Shown in pieces: positions 1 to 7,182 of a DNA stretch of 9,518 nt. The notes beneath the pieces are model-generated. The model was not told the DNA's origin. It saw only the letters and a list, made by a program, of their open reading frames with translations, and searched no databases. How positions within the stretch are numbered: position 1 is the first letter of the stretch; each line of letters begins with the position of its first letter. The DNA lies in the NCBI GenBank assembly GCA_009774155.1, contig VSNE01000084.1, positions 1 through 9,518 of the forward strand, read 5' to 3'. The position numbers and the translations under genes were made by a program. This DNA is from Lachnospiraceae bacterium (GTDB taxonomy: Bacteria; Bacillota; Clostridia; Lachnospirales; Lachnospiraceae).

Positions 1-1295
1 TCATTATACAGGGCGCTCCAGTGCTCCACCGGAAATATGCACAGCAGGCAGAACAGCGCCGCTCCCGCCATTACACAGATCCGCGTCATTGGAAATTCCC
101 GTCTTTGCCGCAGCACCATACAGACAAACACAACCGCCATCCAGATCAAAAATATCATCGGCACAATCCGGTATACAGTCAGTCCGTAGACGCTGATATA
201 CAGTCCCAGCTTACCGGCCGCCGTGACAATCAGAAGCAGTGTTAATACGGACAGCAGCACGGTAAAAAAAGAAAGCCCTCTGTGCTCATGGCTTCTGCTT
301 CTGGAAAACATCCCTGAAAGCCACAGAATCATCAGGTTCCATGCCCCAATCCGGCATAATTCAAAGAATCCTCTTCTGGCATATTCGGCATAAGTAAAAT
401 TCTGAGGAAGGCTCCCCGTAAAGGCGGCAAACAGATAATTTCCCTGGATGCCCATGAACAATGTATAGACCAGACAGATAACCGCCAATGCCGTACAGAC
501 CGCCGTGTCCGGAACCAGCCGTATCTCCTCTCCTATTTTCTGAAGCTCCTCTGTATGGATTCTGTCCGTGTTTCTTCCATGAATACCGCCGAAAATCAAT
601 CCGTAAAGATAAGCGGATACTAAAAGGGCCAGAAACATCCGTAAAATGATCGACAGCAGGTGCCTTTGAATATAACCGGCCAGGCTCCCTGCTATCTGCT
701 CAAACCCCGCGTCCGCGTCGGAAAGAAGCGGCAGAATAATGAGCAGCATAGGTACCGCAAGAACCAGCCCCAGCAGAATGGAGCCGGACCTGCTTTGTTT
801 GTCTCTTTTTTCTCCTCCGCCGGATAAGCTGCCTGCAAGAACCTGCATCTGGCAGGCAAAGTTGCAGAATGGAACCACCTCCAGAGCATTCCATCCGTCA
901 AAAAACACCCATTGAGAGGTACGGTTCTGAAAAATAAGCCTCCCCGACGCAGCAAGCGTCCAGTAAGCGGCGACTGCCATCAGAGCCAGAATCTGGAAAA
1001 CAGACAAAACAGACCAGAATGCAAACGGGATTCCGATTGCCAAAAGAACTCCCAGCCAGAACCAGCTCTCTTTTGAGGGATGAATGTTCTTTCCCCGAAG
1101 ATACAGCAGCACAACTGCCGCATAAAAAACTGTATATACAGACAGTACCCATGTGTCGGCCGCATCCATAAACATATAGACAAAGCCATAGCCTACCAGC
1201 AGATAAACAAAAGCAAATATCCGGTCCGTTGGTTCATTTTTCGGAAAAACAGACCCGCGGGTATACGGCAAGCCGTCCTGATACATATGCTTCAT
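1..1295 (-). CDS. DUF4173 (DUF4153-like) multi-pass membrane protein, C-terminus cut by window edge
   Basis: An open frame of 431 complete codons runs from ATG at 1295 to the left edge with no stop, so the protein is 3'-truncated by the window. The translation is a very hydrophobic polytopic membrane protein with repeated stretches of about 20 apolar residues. I recognise the DUF4173 family from the block around residues 300-313 (FTYAEYARRGFFEL) and from KLGLYISVYGLT at 362-373, followed by a further hydrophobic segment. Family members are roughly 500 residues, so most of the gene is present. The function of the family is unknown. The start sits 5 bp after the stop of the Xre regulator, with GGAGG 10 nt upstream inside the end of that gene. 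An in-frame ATG at codon 4 (1286) is an alternative start, spaced 11 nt from a second AGGAG. The gene is translationally close-coupled as the third gene of the DUF2975-regulator-DUF4173 operon. Confidence 0.85.
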   Translation of the reverse strand, partial: MKHMYQDGLPYTRGSVFPKNEPTDRIFAFVYLLVGYGFVYMFMDAADTWVLSVYTVFYAAVVLLYLRGKNIHPSKESWFWLGVLLAIGIPFAFWSVLSVFQILALMAVAAYWTLAASGRLIFQNRTSQWVFFDGWNALEVVPFCNFACQMQVLAGSLSGGGEKRDKQSRSGSILLGLVLAVPMLLIILPLLSDADAGFEQIAGSLAGYIQRHLLSIILRMFLALLVSAYLYGLIFGGIHGRNTDRIHTEELQKIGEEIRLVPDTAVCTALAVICLVYTLFMGIQGNYLFAAFTGSLPQNFTYAEYARRGFFELCRIGAWNLMILWLSGMFSRSRSHEHRGLSFFTVLLSVLTLLLIVTAAGKLGLYISVYGLTVYRIVPMIFLIWMAVVFVCMVLRQRREFPMTRICVMAGAALFCLLCIFPVEHWSALYN

Positions 1296-1300
1296 TTCTC

Positions 1301-1510
1301 CTAATCCTCCTTCACATACTCTAAAATATCCCCGGGCTGACAGTCCAGCGCCCGGCAGATGCCGTTCAGTGTGCTGATTTTAATCGCCTTTGCTTTGCCG
1401 TTTTTCAGCACGGAAATATTTGCCATGGTGATTCCGACCCGTTCCGAAAGCTCAGTGACACTCATCTTCCGCTTTGCCAGCATCACATCGATGTTAATGA
1501 TAATCGCCAT
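1301..1510 (-). CDS. YozG-like Xre-family transcriptional regulator
   Basis: A 69-residue single-domain Cro/C1-type helix-turn-helix protein. It starts MAIIINIDVMLAKRKMSVTE, and the HTH spans about residues 17-40 (VTELSERVGITMANISVLKN). The conserved tail ALDCQPGDILEYV lies at about 54-66. The length and the 'LDCQPGDILEY' ending are typical of the short YozG-type regulators found beside DUF2975 membrane proteins. There is no effector domain, so it probably acts as a DNA-binding dimer. The AGGAGG ribosome site begins right after the TGA of the DUF2975 gene, about 11 nt before the ATG, and the intergenic gap is 16 bp. The gene is therefore cotranscribed between DUF2975 and DUF4173. A plausible target is the palindrome at 2077-2097 in front of the operon, giving autoregulation; this is inference. 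Confidence 0.92.
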   Translation of the reverse strand: MAIIINIDVMLAKRKMSVTELSERVGITMANISVLKNGKAKAIKISTLNGICRALDCQPGDILEYVKED

Positions 1511-1526
1511 CTTTTCCCCTTCCTCC

Positions 1527-2009
1527 TCAGATCGTCAGCTCCTGTTCCTCCTGCAGCTCGCTGGCATTCTGCACCAGATGAGAAAGCGCCGCGCACAGCA
1601 CAGTCAGAGCCACAGAAATAAAAACAGCCAGAAGAATCGGAAATACCAGCCAGGCAGCGCCCTGGTACCAGCCTGCAGTAAAAAACCATACAAGGAATCC
1701 CGTATAGAGTACTGCATCCAGCAGCATATACTGGCTCATCTTCTTCAGTCTTACGGCATTCTCCATGGAAAAAGACCGATCCTGTCCGATGCTCCCGCAG
1801 ATTCCCCAAAACCTTATCAGGCACATAACAGCCGGTACAGCGCTCAGAGCTGTTACCTTGCAGACGCCGCGATAACCGGAGCTTCCGGCGATCCTTGTCA
1901 GAGGCTCCTTCAGTACCAGCGGCAGAAACCACAGAACAAAGACCAGAAGCAGGATGCCTACGCCCGCGGTAATCACTTTCAAATATCCCGACATTTCTTT
2001 TTGCTTCAT
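1527..2009 (-). CDS. DUF2975 membrane protein
   Basis: A protein of 160 residues starting MKQKEMSGYL at 2009. I chose this start over the longer frame opening at 2057 because a GGAGG (2018-2022) sits 8 nt before it, and because the longer frame would begin inside the promoter's -10 region. Four membrane segments are visible at about residues 10-33, 53-74, 96-113 and 120-146. The family hallmarks are the segment IGQDRSFSMENAVRLKKMS at about 74-92 and the acidic tail ending ELQEEQELTI. The biochemical role of DUF2975 proteins is unknown. Across Firmicutes they very often lie next to a small YozG-type regulator, as here. It is the first gene of a three-gene operon, 16 bp ahead of the regulator, and is transcribed from the promoter at 2043-2071. 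Confidence 0.9.
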   Translation of the reverse strand: MKQKEMSGYLKVITAGVGILLLVFVLWFLPLVLKEPLTRIAGSSGYRGVCKVTALSAVPAVMCLIRFWGICGSIGQDRSFSMENAVRLKKMSQYMLLDAVLYTGFLVWFFTAGWYQGAAWLVFPILLAVFISVALTVLCAALSHLVQNASELQEEQELTI

Positions 2010-2042
2010 AGCTGTTTCCTCCATATTTGATGCTTTACGGAT

Positions 2043-2071
2043 ATCATAAGCCCACAAAAAAGAAATGTCAA
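2043..2071 (-). promoter_or_regulatory. Sigma-A promoter of the DUF2975-regulator-DUF4173 operon
   Basis: Read on the minus strand, a perfect -35 TTGACA (2066-2071) is followed by a 17-bp spacer and a -10 TATGAT (2043-2048). This predicts transcription starting near 2036 and a leader of only about 27 nt before the DUF2975 ATG at 2009. It is one of the strongest promoter matches in the window. Confidence 0.85.
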
Positions 2072-2076
2072 TATGT

Positions 2077-2097
2077 TTTTATCGTTTTACGATAAAA
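2077..2097. promoter_or_regulatory. Perfect palindrome, candidate operator of the YozG-like regulator
   Basis: TTTTATCGT-TTT-ACGATAAAA forms two perfect 9-bp arms around a 3-bp centre. It ends 5 bp upstream of the -35 box of the DUF2975 operon. It has no GC-rich stem or downstream T-run that would suggest a terminator for either direction. Its position fits a protein-binding operator just upstream of the promoter, where an activator or a repressor could act. The regulator encoded in the same operon is the obvious candidate ligand, but that is inference. Confidence 0.7.
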
Positions 2098-2170
2098 GAT
2101 TATTGTTTTAGGGGAAATTAACTGATGTCTGAATTTTACAGAAATTTCTATGGAAACTGCCGGAGGATCT

Positions 2171-2216
2171 AAAAGCCGGCCAGGGACTGCCGCAGAACGC
2201 GGCGGTCTCTGACCGG
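2171..2216 (-). terminator. Rho-independent-type terminator after GH32
   Basis: Starting 17 bp after the GH32 stop codon, the minus strand can fold a long imperfect hairpin. Its inner stem is GCCGC/GCGGC around a GTTCT loop, and its outer stem pairs CCGG(T)C with GCCGG, with a few mismatches between. It is followed directly by CTTTTAG. The T-run is short (four), so termination may be partial. Its position at the end of the sugar locus and before the next operon's promoter supports the call. Confidence 0.6.
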
Positions 2217-2232
2217 TCTGATAACGTATCGT

Positions 2233-3747
2233 TTATTCCGGATTTGTATCCTGCTTCCGGGGGATTACAATGTCATACTTTTCTACGTCCATGATCGCCA
2301 TCCCATTGGCTTCAAAAGAGATGCTCGCTGCATCCTGCGGGGTGTAGATGGTGGATGAGATTGCCTGCTCTCCATTGTTTGCAAAAATTTCCACAGAAAA
2401 CCGATCCATAATGATCCGAAGGCTCAGCTCGCCGCTCTGGTTGCGGACCAGGACTTCGCGGGAAGCGATAATATCATGCCGGAAACCGGAATTGCTCCTG
2501 TCAAAACGAAGGATGCTGCTGCCCGGCGTATAGCTGATGGCCGTGTAGTTCTCCGTATCCTTTGCCACTTTAATGGTGAAGTTCTCATAGAGCTTCTCTC
2601 CCGCAGGACGTACACGCACAGTCATGTCCAGGGAGCGTCCGCACACCTGCGGCAGTTGTATACGCTCCCGCACATCCACATCACGGTAAAGCACCGGTTC
2701 GCTTCGGTAGCGCTCGAGCTCCCGCACCGGATTCTGGATCAGCCGTCCGTTTATGATATGAAGCTCCCGCGGAATCGTCATCATCCCAAACCATTTGGAG
2801 CCGTGGGGCTGGCTGTGGCTGGTCTCCCAGGACTGCATCCAGCCAATCATAATCCGGCGTCCGTCCGGAGTCAGAACGGTCTGAGGGGCATAGAAATCCA
2901 GCCCATAATCAATCGCGCGGACTTCTGTGCGGTCAAATCTGTGGGTTTCGGGATCGTAATTTCCGGTAATGTAGATGGTTCCGTTTCCGTTGTGGAATTC
3001 CATCCCCCTTGCCCTCATCTCCTGGGGTGAAGTCAGGATTACCGCAACATTGTCCAAAATAAAGAAATCCGGGCATTCCCACATTTTTCCGTATTGGTTT
3101 TTGCAGTTGTCCAGCACCGTGACAAACTCCCAGTGAAGAGTGTCTTCACTGCTAAAAAGGAGAATAGAACCGCTGCCGTCTGCCGGGCGGTTGCCGATAA
3201 CGGCATAGTAGCGGTTTTCCTTTTCATCGCGCCAGATTTTAGGATCGCGAAAATCCTCCGCGCTGCCGCCTTCAGGGAGATCCGCCTGGGTTAGAATTGG
3301 ATTTTTCTCATATTTTTCGTAGTCGGCGCCATCGCCGAAGGCGACACACTGTACCTGGCGGCTCTCCGTATAGCCGTCCTCCCGTTTCCATTCCTGTACG
3401 CCGGTGTACATCAGCATATGTCTCCCGTCAGGAAGCTCCATGGCGCTGCCGGAGAAGCATCCGGCATTGTCATATTCCGTATCAGGCGCCAGGGCGGTGG
3501 GGAGCCACTCCCATTGCACAAAGTCTTTTGTCCTGACATGTCCCCAGTACATGGGGCCCCAGCTGGTGTTGAAAAGATGGTACTGATAGAACAAATGATA
3601 CTCGCCCTGATACCAGGAAAAGCCGTTCGGATCATTCATCCATCCGATTTTGGGGGATACATGAAACAGCGGACGCTCTTCCTCCCCGATTTTACCGCCA
3701 TAAATTTTTTCATAATTTCTTGCTTGCTGCAGGCTTTTGCTGCTCAT
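2233..3747 (-). CDS. GH32 beta-fructofuranosidase (sucrose / fructo-oligosaccharide hydrolase), cytoplasmic
   Basis: A glycoside hydrolase family 32 enzyme of 504 residues that cleaves terminal beta-linked fructose from sucrose or short fructans, with retention. The three family signatures are intact: WMNDPNG at 36-42 (nucleophile Asp39), FRDP at 166-169 (transition-state-stabilising Asp168) and WEC at 223-225 (acid/base Glu224). FYAPQT (285-290), GWMQSW (302-307) and TIPREL (324-329) are further family blocks of the five-bladed propeller. Residues from about 350 onward form the C-terminal beta-sandwich. There is no signal peptide, so it acts inside the cell on imported sugar. The start at 3747 has GAGG 8 nt upstream. 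The length is normal for the family. A role as sucrose-6-phosphate hydrolase is possible by homology, but the neighbouring ABC transporter and absent PTS favour non-phosphorylated substrate. It has its own promoter (3771-3799). Confidence 0.95.
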   Translation of the reverse strand: MSSKSLQQARNYEKIYGGKIGEEERPLFHVSPKIGWMNDPNGFSWYQGEYHLFYQYHLFNTSWGPMYWGHVRTKDFVQWEWLPTALAPDTEYDNAGCFSGSAMELPDGRHMLMYTGVQEWKREDGYTESRQVQCVAFGDGADYEKYEKNPILTQADLPEGGSAEDFRDPKIWRDEKENRYYAVIGNRPADGSGSILLFSSEDTLHWEFVTVLDNCKNQYGKMWECPDFFILDNVAVILTSPQEMRARGMEFHNGNGTIYITGNYDPETHRFDRTEVRAIDYGLDFYAPQTVLTPDGRRIMIGWMQSWETSHSQPHGSKWFGMMTIPRELHIINGRLIQNPVRELERYRSEPVLYRDVDVRERIQLPQVCGRSLDMTVRVRPAGEKLYENFTIKVAKDTENYTAISYTPGSSILRFDRSNSGFRHDIIASREVLVRNQSGELSLRIIMDRFSVEIFANNGEQAISSTIYTPQDAASISFEANGMAIMDVEKYDIVIPRKQDTNPE

Positions 3748-3770
3748 TTTTCAAACCTCACTTTATGTAA

Positions 3771-3799
3771 ATAGTATCGGATCTGCTAAATTTTGTCAA
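3771..3799 (-). promoter_or_regulatory. Sigma-A promoter of the GH32 gene
   Basis: On the minus strand TTGACA (3794-3799) is a perfect -35 box. A 17-bp spacer and TACTAT (3771-3776) follow. The start would fall near 3764, leaving a leader of under 20 nt that just contains the GAGG ribosome site. None of the TGGAACC-type operators found on the other promoters of this locus is present around it. Confidence 0.75.
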
Positions 3800-3809
3800 A
3801 CAGAGAATA

Positions 3810-3845
3810 TCCGCAGGCAGGTTTTCGTGAAAGTCTGCCTGCGGA
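3810..3845 (-). other. Intercistronic stem-loop between MalG-type permease and GH32
   Basis: A perfect 11-bp inverted repeat (TCCGCAGGCAG / CTGCCTGCGGA) surrounds a 14-nt loop, starting 25 bp after the permease stop codon. No T-run follows on the minus strand, and none on the plus strand. It is therefore better read as a 3'-end-stabilising or processing hairpin, or at most a weak terminator, than as a classical rho-independent terminator. The GH32 -35 box begins 10 bp beyond it. Confidence 0.7.
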
Positions 3846-3870
3846 CATAAGAAAAAATAACAGTCTGACA

Positions 3871-4716
3871 TCAGCCTTTAATGCCGGAGGATGCAATACC
3901 TTCAACATAATACTTCTGCATAAAGATGAACATAACGATCATCGGGATTGCAGAAACTACCAGAGAGGCCATAATTGCGCTGTAGTGGACCGGGCTGGTG
4001 CTGAAGAAGGACTGAACCGCCAGCTGAATGGTACGTTTATCCTCTCCGGTCATGACGAGGAACGGCCACATAAAGTCATTCCAGTGAGCGACAAAATCCA
4101 GAATAAATACGGTCGCATAGACTGTCTTGGAAATTGGCATTACAATCTTGAAGAAGGTGCCAATCGGGTTGCTTCCGTCAATCGCCGCCGCCTCCAAAAG
4201 GTCATTGGGAATATCGCGGAAGAAATTCTGGAACATGTACAAAGAGAAGCATTTTGCAATGAACGGCACTACCAGCGCCTGCAGAGTATTGACCCAGCCT
4301 AACTGGGACATCTCGATGTACAGAGGCAGAAGGATCGCCTCCATTGGCATAACCATCAATGCCACGACCAGCGTCATAATCATCTTTTTGCCCCGGAACT
4401 CAAATTTCGCAAGAGCATAGCCGCAGATCGAATTGACGATCAGGTCAAAGATCAAAATCAATGCAATATACAGAATTGTGTTTTTAAACACATTTACCAT
4501 GTTAATCCGGCGGAACACTTCAAAATAGTTGTCCAGCGAAGCCTGTGCCGGGAGAAACGTGGTGATGGAATTCATATTGGCAAAAATCAGGGATTCCGGC
4601 TTTAAAGAGGCGGAAATCATCCAGATAAGCGGCGAGACAAAGATGATGCCGATCACAATATTGCCAAAGTAAAACAGAAATTTACTCATAAAAGCAGATG
4701 CTTTTTTTGATTTCAT
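3871..4716 (-). CDS. Carbohydrate ABC transporter permease, MalG/MsmG type
   Basis: A 281-residue inner-membrane subunit of a CUT1-type sugar importer, with about six membrane segments. The first is at about residues 14-36 and the last at about 247-266. The cytoplasmic EAA loop that contacts the ATPase is clear at 175-181 (EAAAIDG), followed by P194. The C-terminus YYVEGIASSGIKG is the characteristic ending of MalG-type subunits. The start at 4716 has GGAGG 9 nt upstream. It lies 18 bp behind the MalF-type partner and would pair with it to form the translocation pore. No ATPase gene follows, so the energising subunit must come from elsewhere. The substrate is inferred from the adjacent GH32 enzyme as sucrose or short fructo-oligosaccharides. 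Confidence 0.93.
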   Translation of the reverse strand: MKSKKASAFMSKFLFYFGNIVIGIIFVSPLIWMISASLKPESLIFANMNSITTFLPAQASLDNYFEVFRRINMVNVFKNTILYIALILIFDLIVNSICGYALAKFEFRGKKMIMTLVVALMVMPMEAILLPLYIEMSQLGWVNTLQALVVPFIAKCFSLYMFQNFFRDIPNDLLEAAAIDGSNPIGTFFKIVMPISKTVYATVFILDFVAHWNDFMWPFLVMTGEDKRTIQLAVQSFFSTSPVHYSAIMASLVVSAIPMIVMFIFMQKYYVEGIASSGIKG

Positions 4717-4734
4717 AACGCGGCGCCTCCTTTC

Positions 4735-5631
4735 TTAAGCGTCAGCCGTAATTTTCTGCATAATCAGGGACATGGCAACCACAATTACAAAGAACACTGC
4801 AGCGGCAGAACAGGCGTATCCAAAGTTTCCTTTCTGGAAGCCCTGGGTATAGATGTAATACACCATTGTCTTTGTGGCATTCTGAGGGCCGCCCTGGGTC
4901 ATAACATACGGCTGTGTGAACAGCTTCATAGCCTGAATCATGGTGATCGTAATCACATATACGATTGTCCCCTTCAGGTTCGGAAGCGTGACATAAAGGA
5001 AACGCTGCACCGGCGTCGCGCCGTCTACAGACGCCGCCTCGTACTGCTCGCCGGGAATTCCCTGCAATCCGGCAAGGAAGATCATCATCTGATATCCTGC
5101 GCCCTGCCAGGCAGACATGAAGATAATCGCATTCATTGCTGTCTTTGGATTGCTTAAGAAATTAATTGGTTCCATTCCCATGCCTGCCAGTATGGAGTTA
5201 ATAAGCCCCGTATTGGGATTAGAATTATAAAGCACCGTCCACAAAACGGAGATAACAACCATGGAGGTAAGCTGCGGGCTGAAATACATCGTGCGGAAAA
5301 TGGATACGCCGCGGAATTTTTTGGAAACCAGCATTGCCAGAGCCAGCGCCAGCGCACATTGCACGGGAACTACGATTATTGTAAAATAAACCGTATTTTT
5401 CAGCGCCAGCCAAAAGTCCGAATCGGCAAACAGCTTGATATAATTGGCAAAACCGATAAACGAAATATCATTCGGCCGCATAACCTGATATTGGAATACG
5501 GAGTAATAGACCGTATAAATCATCGGTACGACCATGAAAGCAACCAGTAAAAAGACGGCAGGGACACTAAAGACATAGGCAGCGATCTGTTCATCTTTTT
5601 TCCTTGGCGACAGTTGAATTTTTTTTGACAT
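4735..5631 (-). CDS. Carbohydrate ABC transporter permease, MalF/MsmF type
   Basis: A 298-residue permease subunit of a CUT1-type sugar importer. A short basic N-terminus (SKKIQLSPRKKDEQ) precedes the first membrane segment at about 16-40. Further segments lie around 80-102, 115-135, 165-190, 219-238 and 270-292. The EAA loop is at 198-205 (EAASVDGA), with P217 in its conserved downstream position. The segment FTQPYVMTQGGP at 238-249 is the familiar MalF-type block. AAGGAG stands 7 nt before the ATG at 5631. It follows the binding-protein gene after a 125-bp gap that holds a strong stem-loop, and precedes the MalG-type subunit by 18 bp. Confidence 0.93.
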   Translation of the reverse strand: MSKKIQLSPRKKDEQIAAYVFSVPAVFLLVAFMVVPMIYTVYYSVFQYQVMRPNDISFIGFANYIKLFADSDFWLALKNTVYFTIIVVPVQCALALALAMLVSKKFRGVSIFRTMYFSPQLTSMVVISVLWTVLYNSNPNTGLINSILAGMGMEPINFLSNPKTAMNAIIFMSAWQGAGYQMMIFLAGLQGIPGEQYEAASVDGATPVQRFLYVTLPNLKGTIVYVITITMIQAMKLFTQPYVMTQGGPQNATKTMVYYIYTQGFQKGNFGYACSAAAVFFVIVVAMSLIMQKITADA

Positions 5632-5699
5632 AACACTTCTCCTTCTTTAATTTAAACAGGATTTGTATAAATCAACGGTCAGCGCTGCTTCCGGCGGGC

Positions 5700-5738
5700 G
5701 TCTTCCCTGATTATGCATTCCGCCGCATCAGGGAAGAC
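5700..5738 (-). other. Intercistronic stem-loop between binding protein and permeases
   Basis: A perfect 12-bp inverted repeat (GTCTTCCCTGAT / ATCAGGGAAGAC) encloses a 15-nt loop, 18 bp after the binding-protein stop codon. No T-run follows on the minus strand, so full termination is unlikely. Such hairpins between a binding-protein gene and its permease genes are known to protect the upstream message and thus raise the binding protein over the membrane subunits; applying that here is inference. Confidence 0.72.
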
Positions 5739-5756
5739 CGTAGGCCGGGCAGACAT

Positions 5757-7109
5757 TTACTGTGCGTAGTAGGTGTTGTAGTCCTCTTCAAAGCTTGCCG
5801 CCACATTGTCCAGCTGTTCCTGAATATAGCTCTCTTCCACCGCGCCGTTGGAAGCCGCTTCGGCAAAGATATTGGTCATCGCCTCTGCATAGTCCGCGGA
5901 GAATGTCGCATAGGACGGAGTACGGGGACGCGGGGACGCATTATTCCGCAGTTCTTCCACAAAGACGGAAAGCGGATACTCCTTATACACTGCCATGGAC
6001 GGATCCTCATATGCGGAGGTACGGGAAGCGGGCTTGGAGATAGCCGCCGCGTAGGAGGCAACATTCTCGGTGCTCATAAGCCACTGCAGAAACTCGCCTG
6101 CCGCATCCACATTGGAGCAGTTGTTCGTAACCGCCGCCGCCCAGTCGCCGCACGGGGAAACCGGAGTTCCCGTCTTGTCGGAAACCGGATAATATGTAAC
6201 GCCCCACTCGAATGCAGCGTCTTCCAGAACCGTCACATCCCAGGAGCCCTGGATCTCAGTAGCGCATGCCCCATTCAGGAACTCGTCCGTAATCGGGTCC
6301 ACATTCGCATAGCCTTTCGCAATCAGGCCTGCAAGAAACGCTGTTGTCTCAACGGCCTCCGGGCTGTTGACATAACCCTGCGCGGTTGAGCCGTCATCGG
6401 AAATGTAGTCCTTGCCGTTGGAGATATACATAGGCTCCAGCGCATAGGGAAGGCCTTCGCCGTGATCCATAACGATATGCGTACCCACATATCTGTCGGT
6501 GGTACACTGCTTAGCAAGCTCCTCAAACTCAGACCAGGTCATCGGATTCTCTGCCGTATAGGACTCCAGCTTGGAAACATCATAGTTGCATTCGGTCAGA
6601 TAATCTTTGTTATAATACAGCGCAACAGAGGATTCTGTAGCGGAAATAGCGTACAGCTCTCCATCATAAGTACACTCGGCAACGGTGGAACCCACAAAGT
6701 CCGACGTATCCTCAAAATATTTCGTGATAGGAACGGTGATCCCATTCGCAGCATAATAGGAAACCTGCGGACCGTCCACGAACAGGATGTCCGGCAGATC
6801 ATTGGAAGTCACTGCGGTCGCAACCTTGTTGTCGTAAGCGTAAGAATCGGAACGGTCAATCGCAATACGGGATACCTGGATATCCGGGTGAGCGGCATTC
6901 CACTCATCCAGCTTCTCCACCCACCAGTTTTCAATGGACTCTTTGTCGCTGGGCTGCCAGATGGTCAGGGTTGTTGCGCCGCCGTCCGCCGCCGCGCTGC
7001 TCTCTCCCGAGCCTGAAGTACTGGCGGTGTTTCCTCCGCCAGATCCGCCGCATGCTGTCAAGGATAACGCCATCGTCATCGCCAGGCCTGCACACATCAT
7101 TTTTTTCAT
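5757..7109 (-). CDS. Sugar ABC transporter solute-binding lipoprotein (SBP family 1)
   Basis: A 450-residue extracellular binding protein that would capture the sugar and deliver it to the two permeases. The N-terminus has a lysine start, a hydrophobic core and the lipobox LTAC, with lipidated Cys20. A Gly/Ser/Ala-rich linker follows (about 21-46), tethering the mature domain to the outer face of the membrane. The body has the layout of family 1 binding proteins (MsmE/MalE type), beginning TTLTIWQPSDKES at about residue 46. GGAGG lies 7 nt before the ATG at 7109. The leader is about 124 nt and contains two LacI-type operators and a small hairpin. It heads the transporter operon. Exact ligand specificity cannot be read from the sequence; sucrose or fructo-oligosaccharide is inferred from GH32. 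Confidence 0.93.
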   Translation of the reverse strand: MKKMMCAGLAMTMALSLTACGGSGGGNTASTSGSGESSAAADGGATTLTIWQPSDKESIENWWVEKLDEWNAAHPDIQVSRIAIDRSDSYAYDNKVATAVTSNDLPDILFVDGPQVSYYAANGITVPITKYFEDTSDFVGSTVAECTYDGELYAISATESSVALYYNKDYLTECNYDVSKLESYTAENPMTWSEFEELAKQCTTDRYVGTHIVMDHGEGLPYALEPMYISNGKDYISDDGSTAQGYVNSPEAVETTAFLAGLIAKGYANVDPITDEFLNGACATEIQGSWDVTVLEDAAFEWGVTYYPVSDKTGTPVSPCGDWAAAVTNNCSNVDAAGEFLQWLMSTENVASYAAAISKPASRTSAYEDPSMAVYKEYPLSVFVEELRNNASPRPRTPSYATFSADYAEAMTNIFAEAASNGAVEESYIQEQLDNVAASFEEDYNTYYAQ

Positions 7110-7147
7110 AGTTTTTCCTCCTTTTATTTGAGCGTCTGCTCTTTTTA

Positions 7148-7161
7148 TGGAACCCGTTCCA
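7148..7161. promoter_or_regulatory. LacI-type operator O1 in the leader of the binding-protein operon
   Basis: TGGAACCCGTTCCA matches the local consensus TGGAACCGGTTCCA at 13 of 14 positions. The symmetry extends one base further on each side (ATGGAAC..GTTCCAT, 7147-7162). It lies in the transcribed leader, about 66 bp centre-to-centre from O2. That suits an auxiliary operator for looping or a transcription roadblock. Confidence 0.75.
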
Positions 7162-7182
7162 TCTTTTCCCTAAATGATACCT

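Noticed and set aside
1359..2030. A 223-codon plus-strand open frame.
   Set aside because: It is antisense to the DUF2975 and regulator genes, which have clear family matches, ribosome sites and a promoter. Its translation is low-complexity and basic in the manner of an antisense shadow.
2140..2149. AGAAATTTCT palindrome in the gap between the two operons.
   Set aside because: It is a short AT-rich 10-mer that is expected by chance and is not aligned with any promoter.
2476..3030. A 184-codon plus-strand open frame inside GH32.
   Set aside because: It is antisense to an intact GH32 enzyme with all catalytic motifs, with no ribosome site or recognisable domain.
3793..4302. A 169-codon plus-strand open frame overlapping the MalG-type permease.
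   Set aside because: It is antisense to a well-conserved permease and begins in the GH32 promoter region; no family features.
6462..7016. A 184-codon plus-strand open frame inside the binding-protein gene.
   Set aside because: It is antisense to an intact lipoprotein with a lipobox, and has no promoter or ribosome site.
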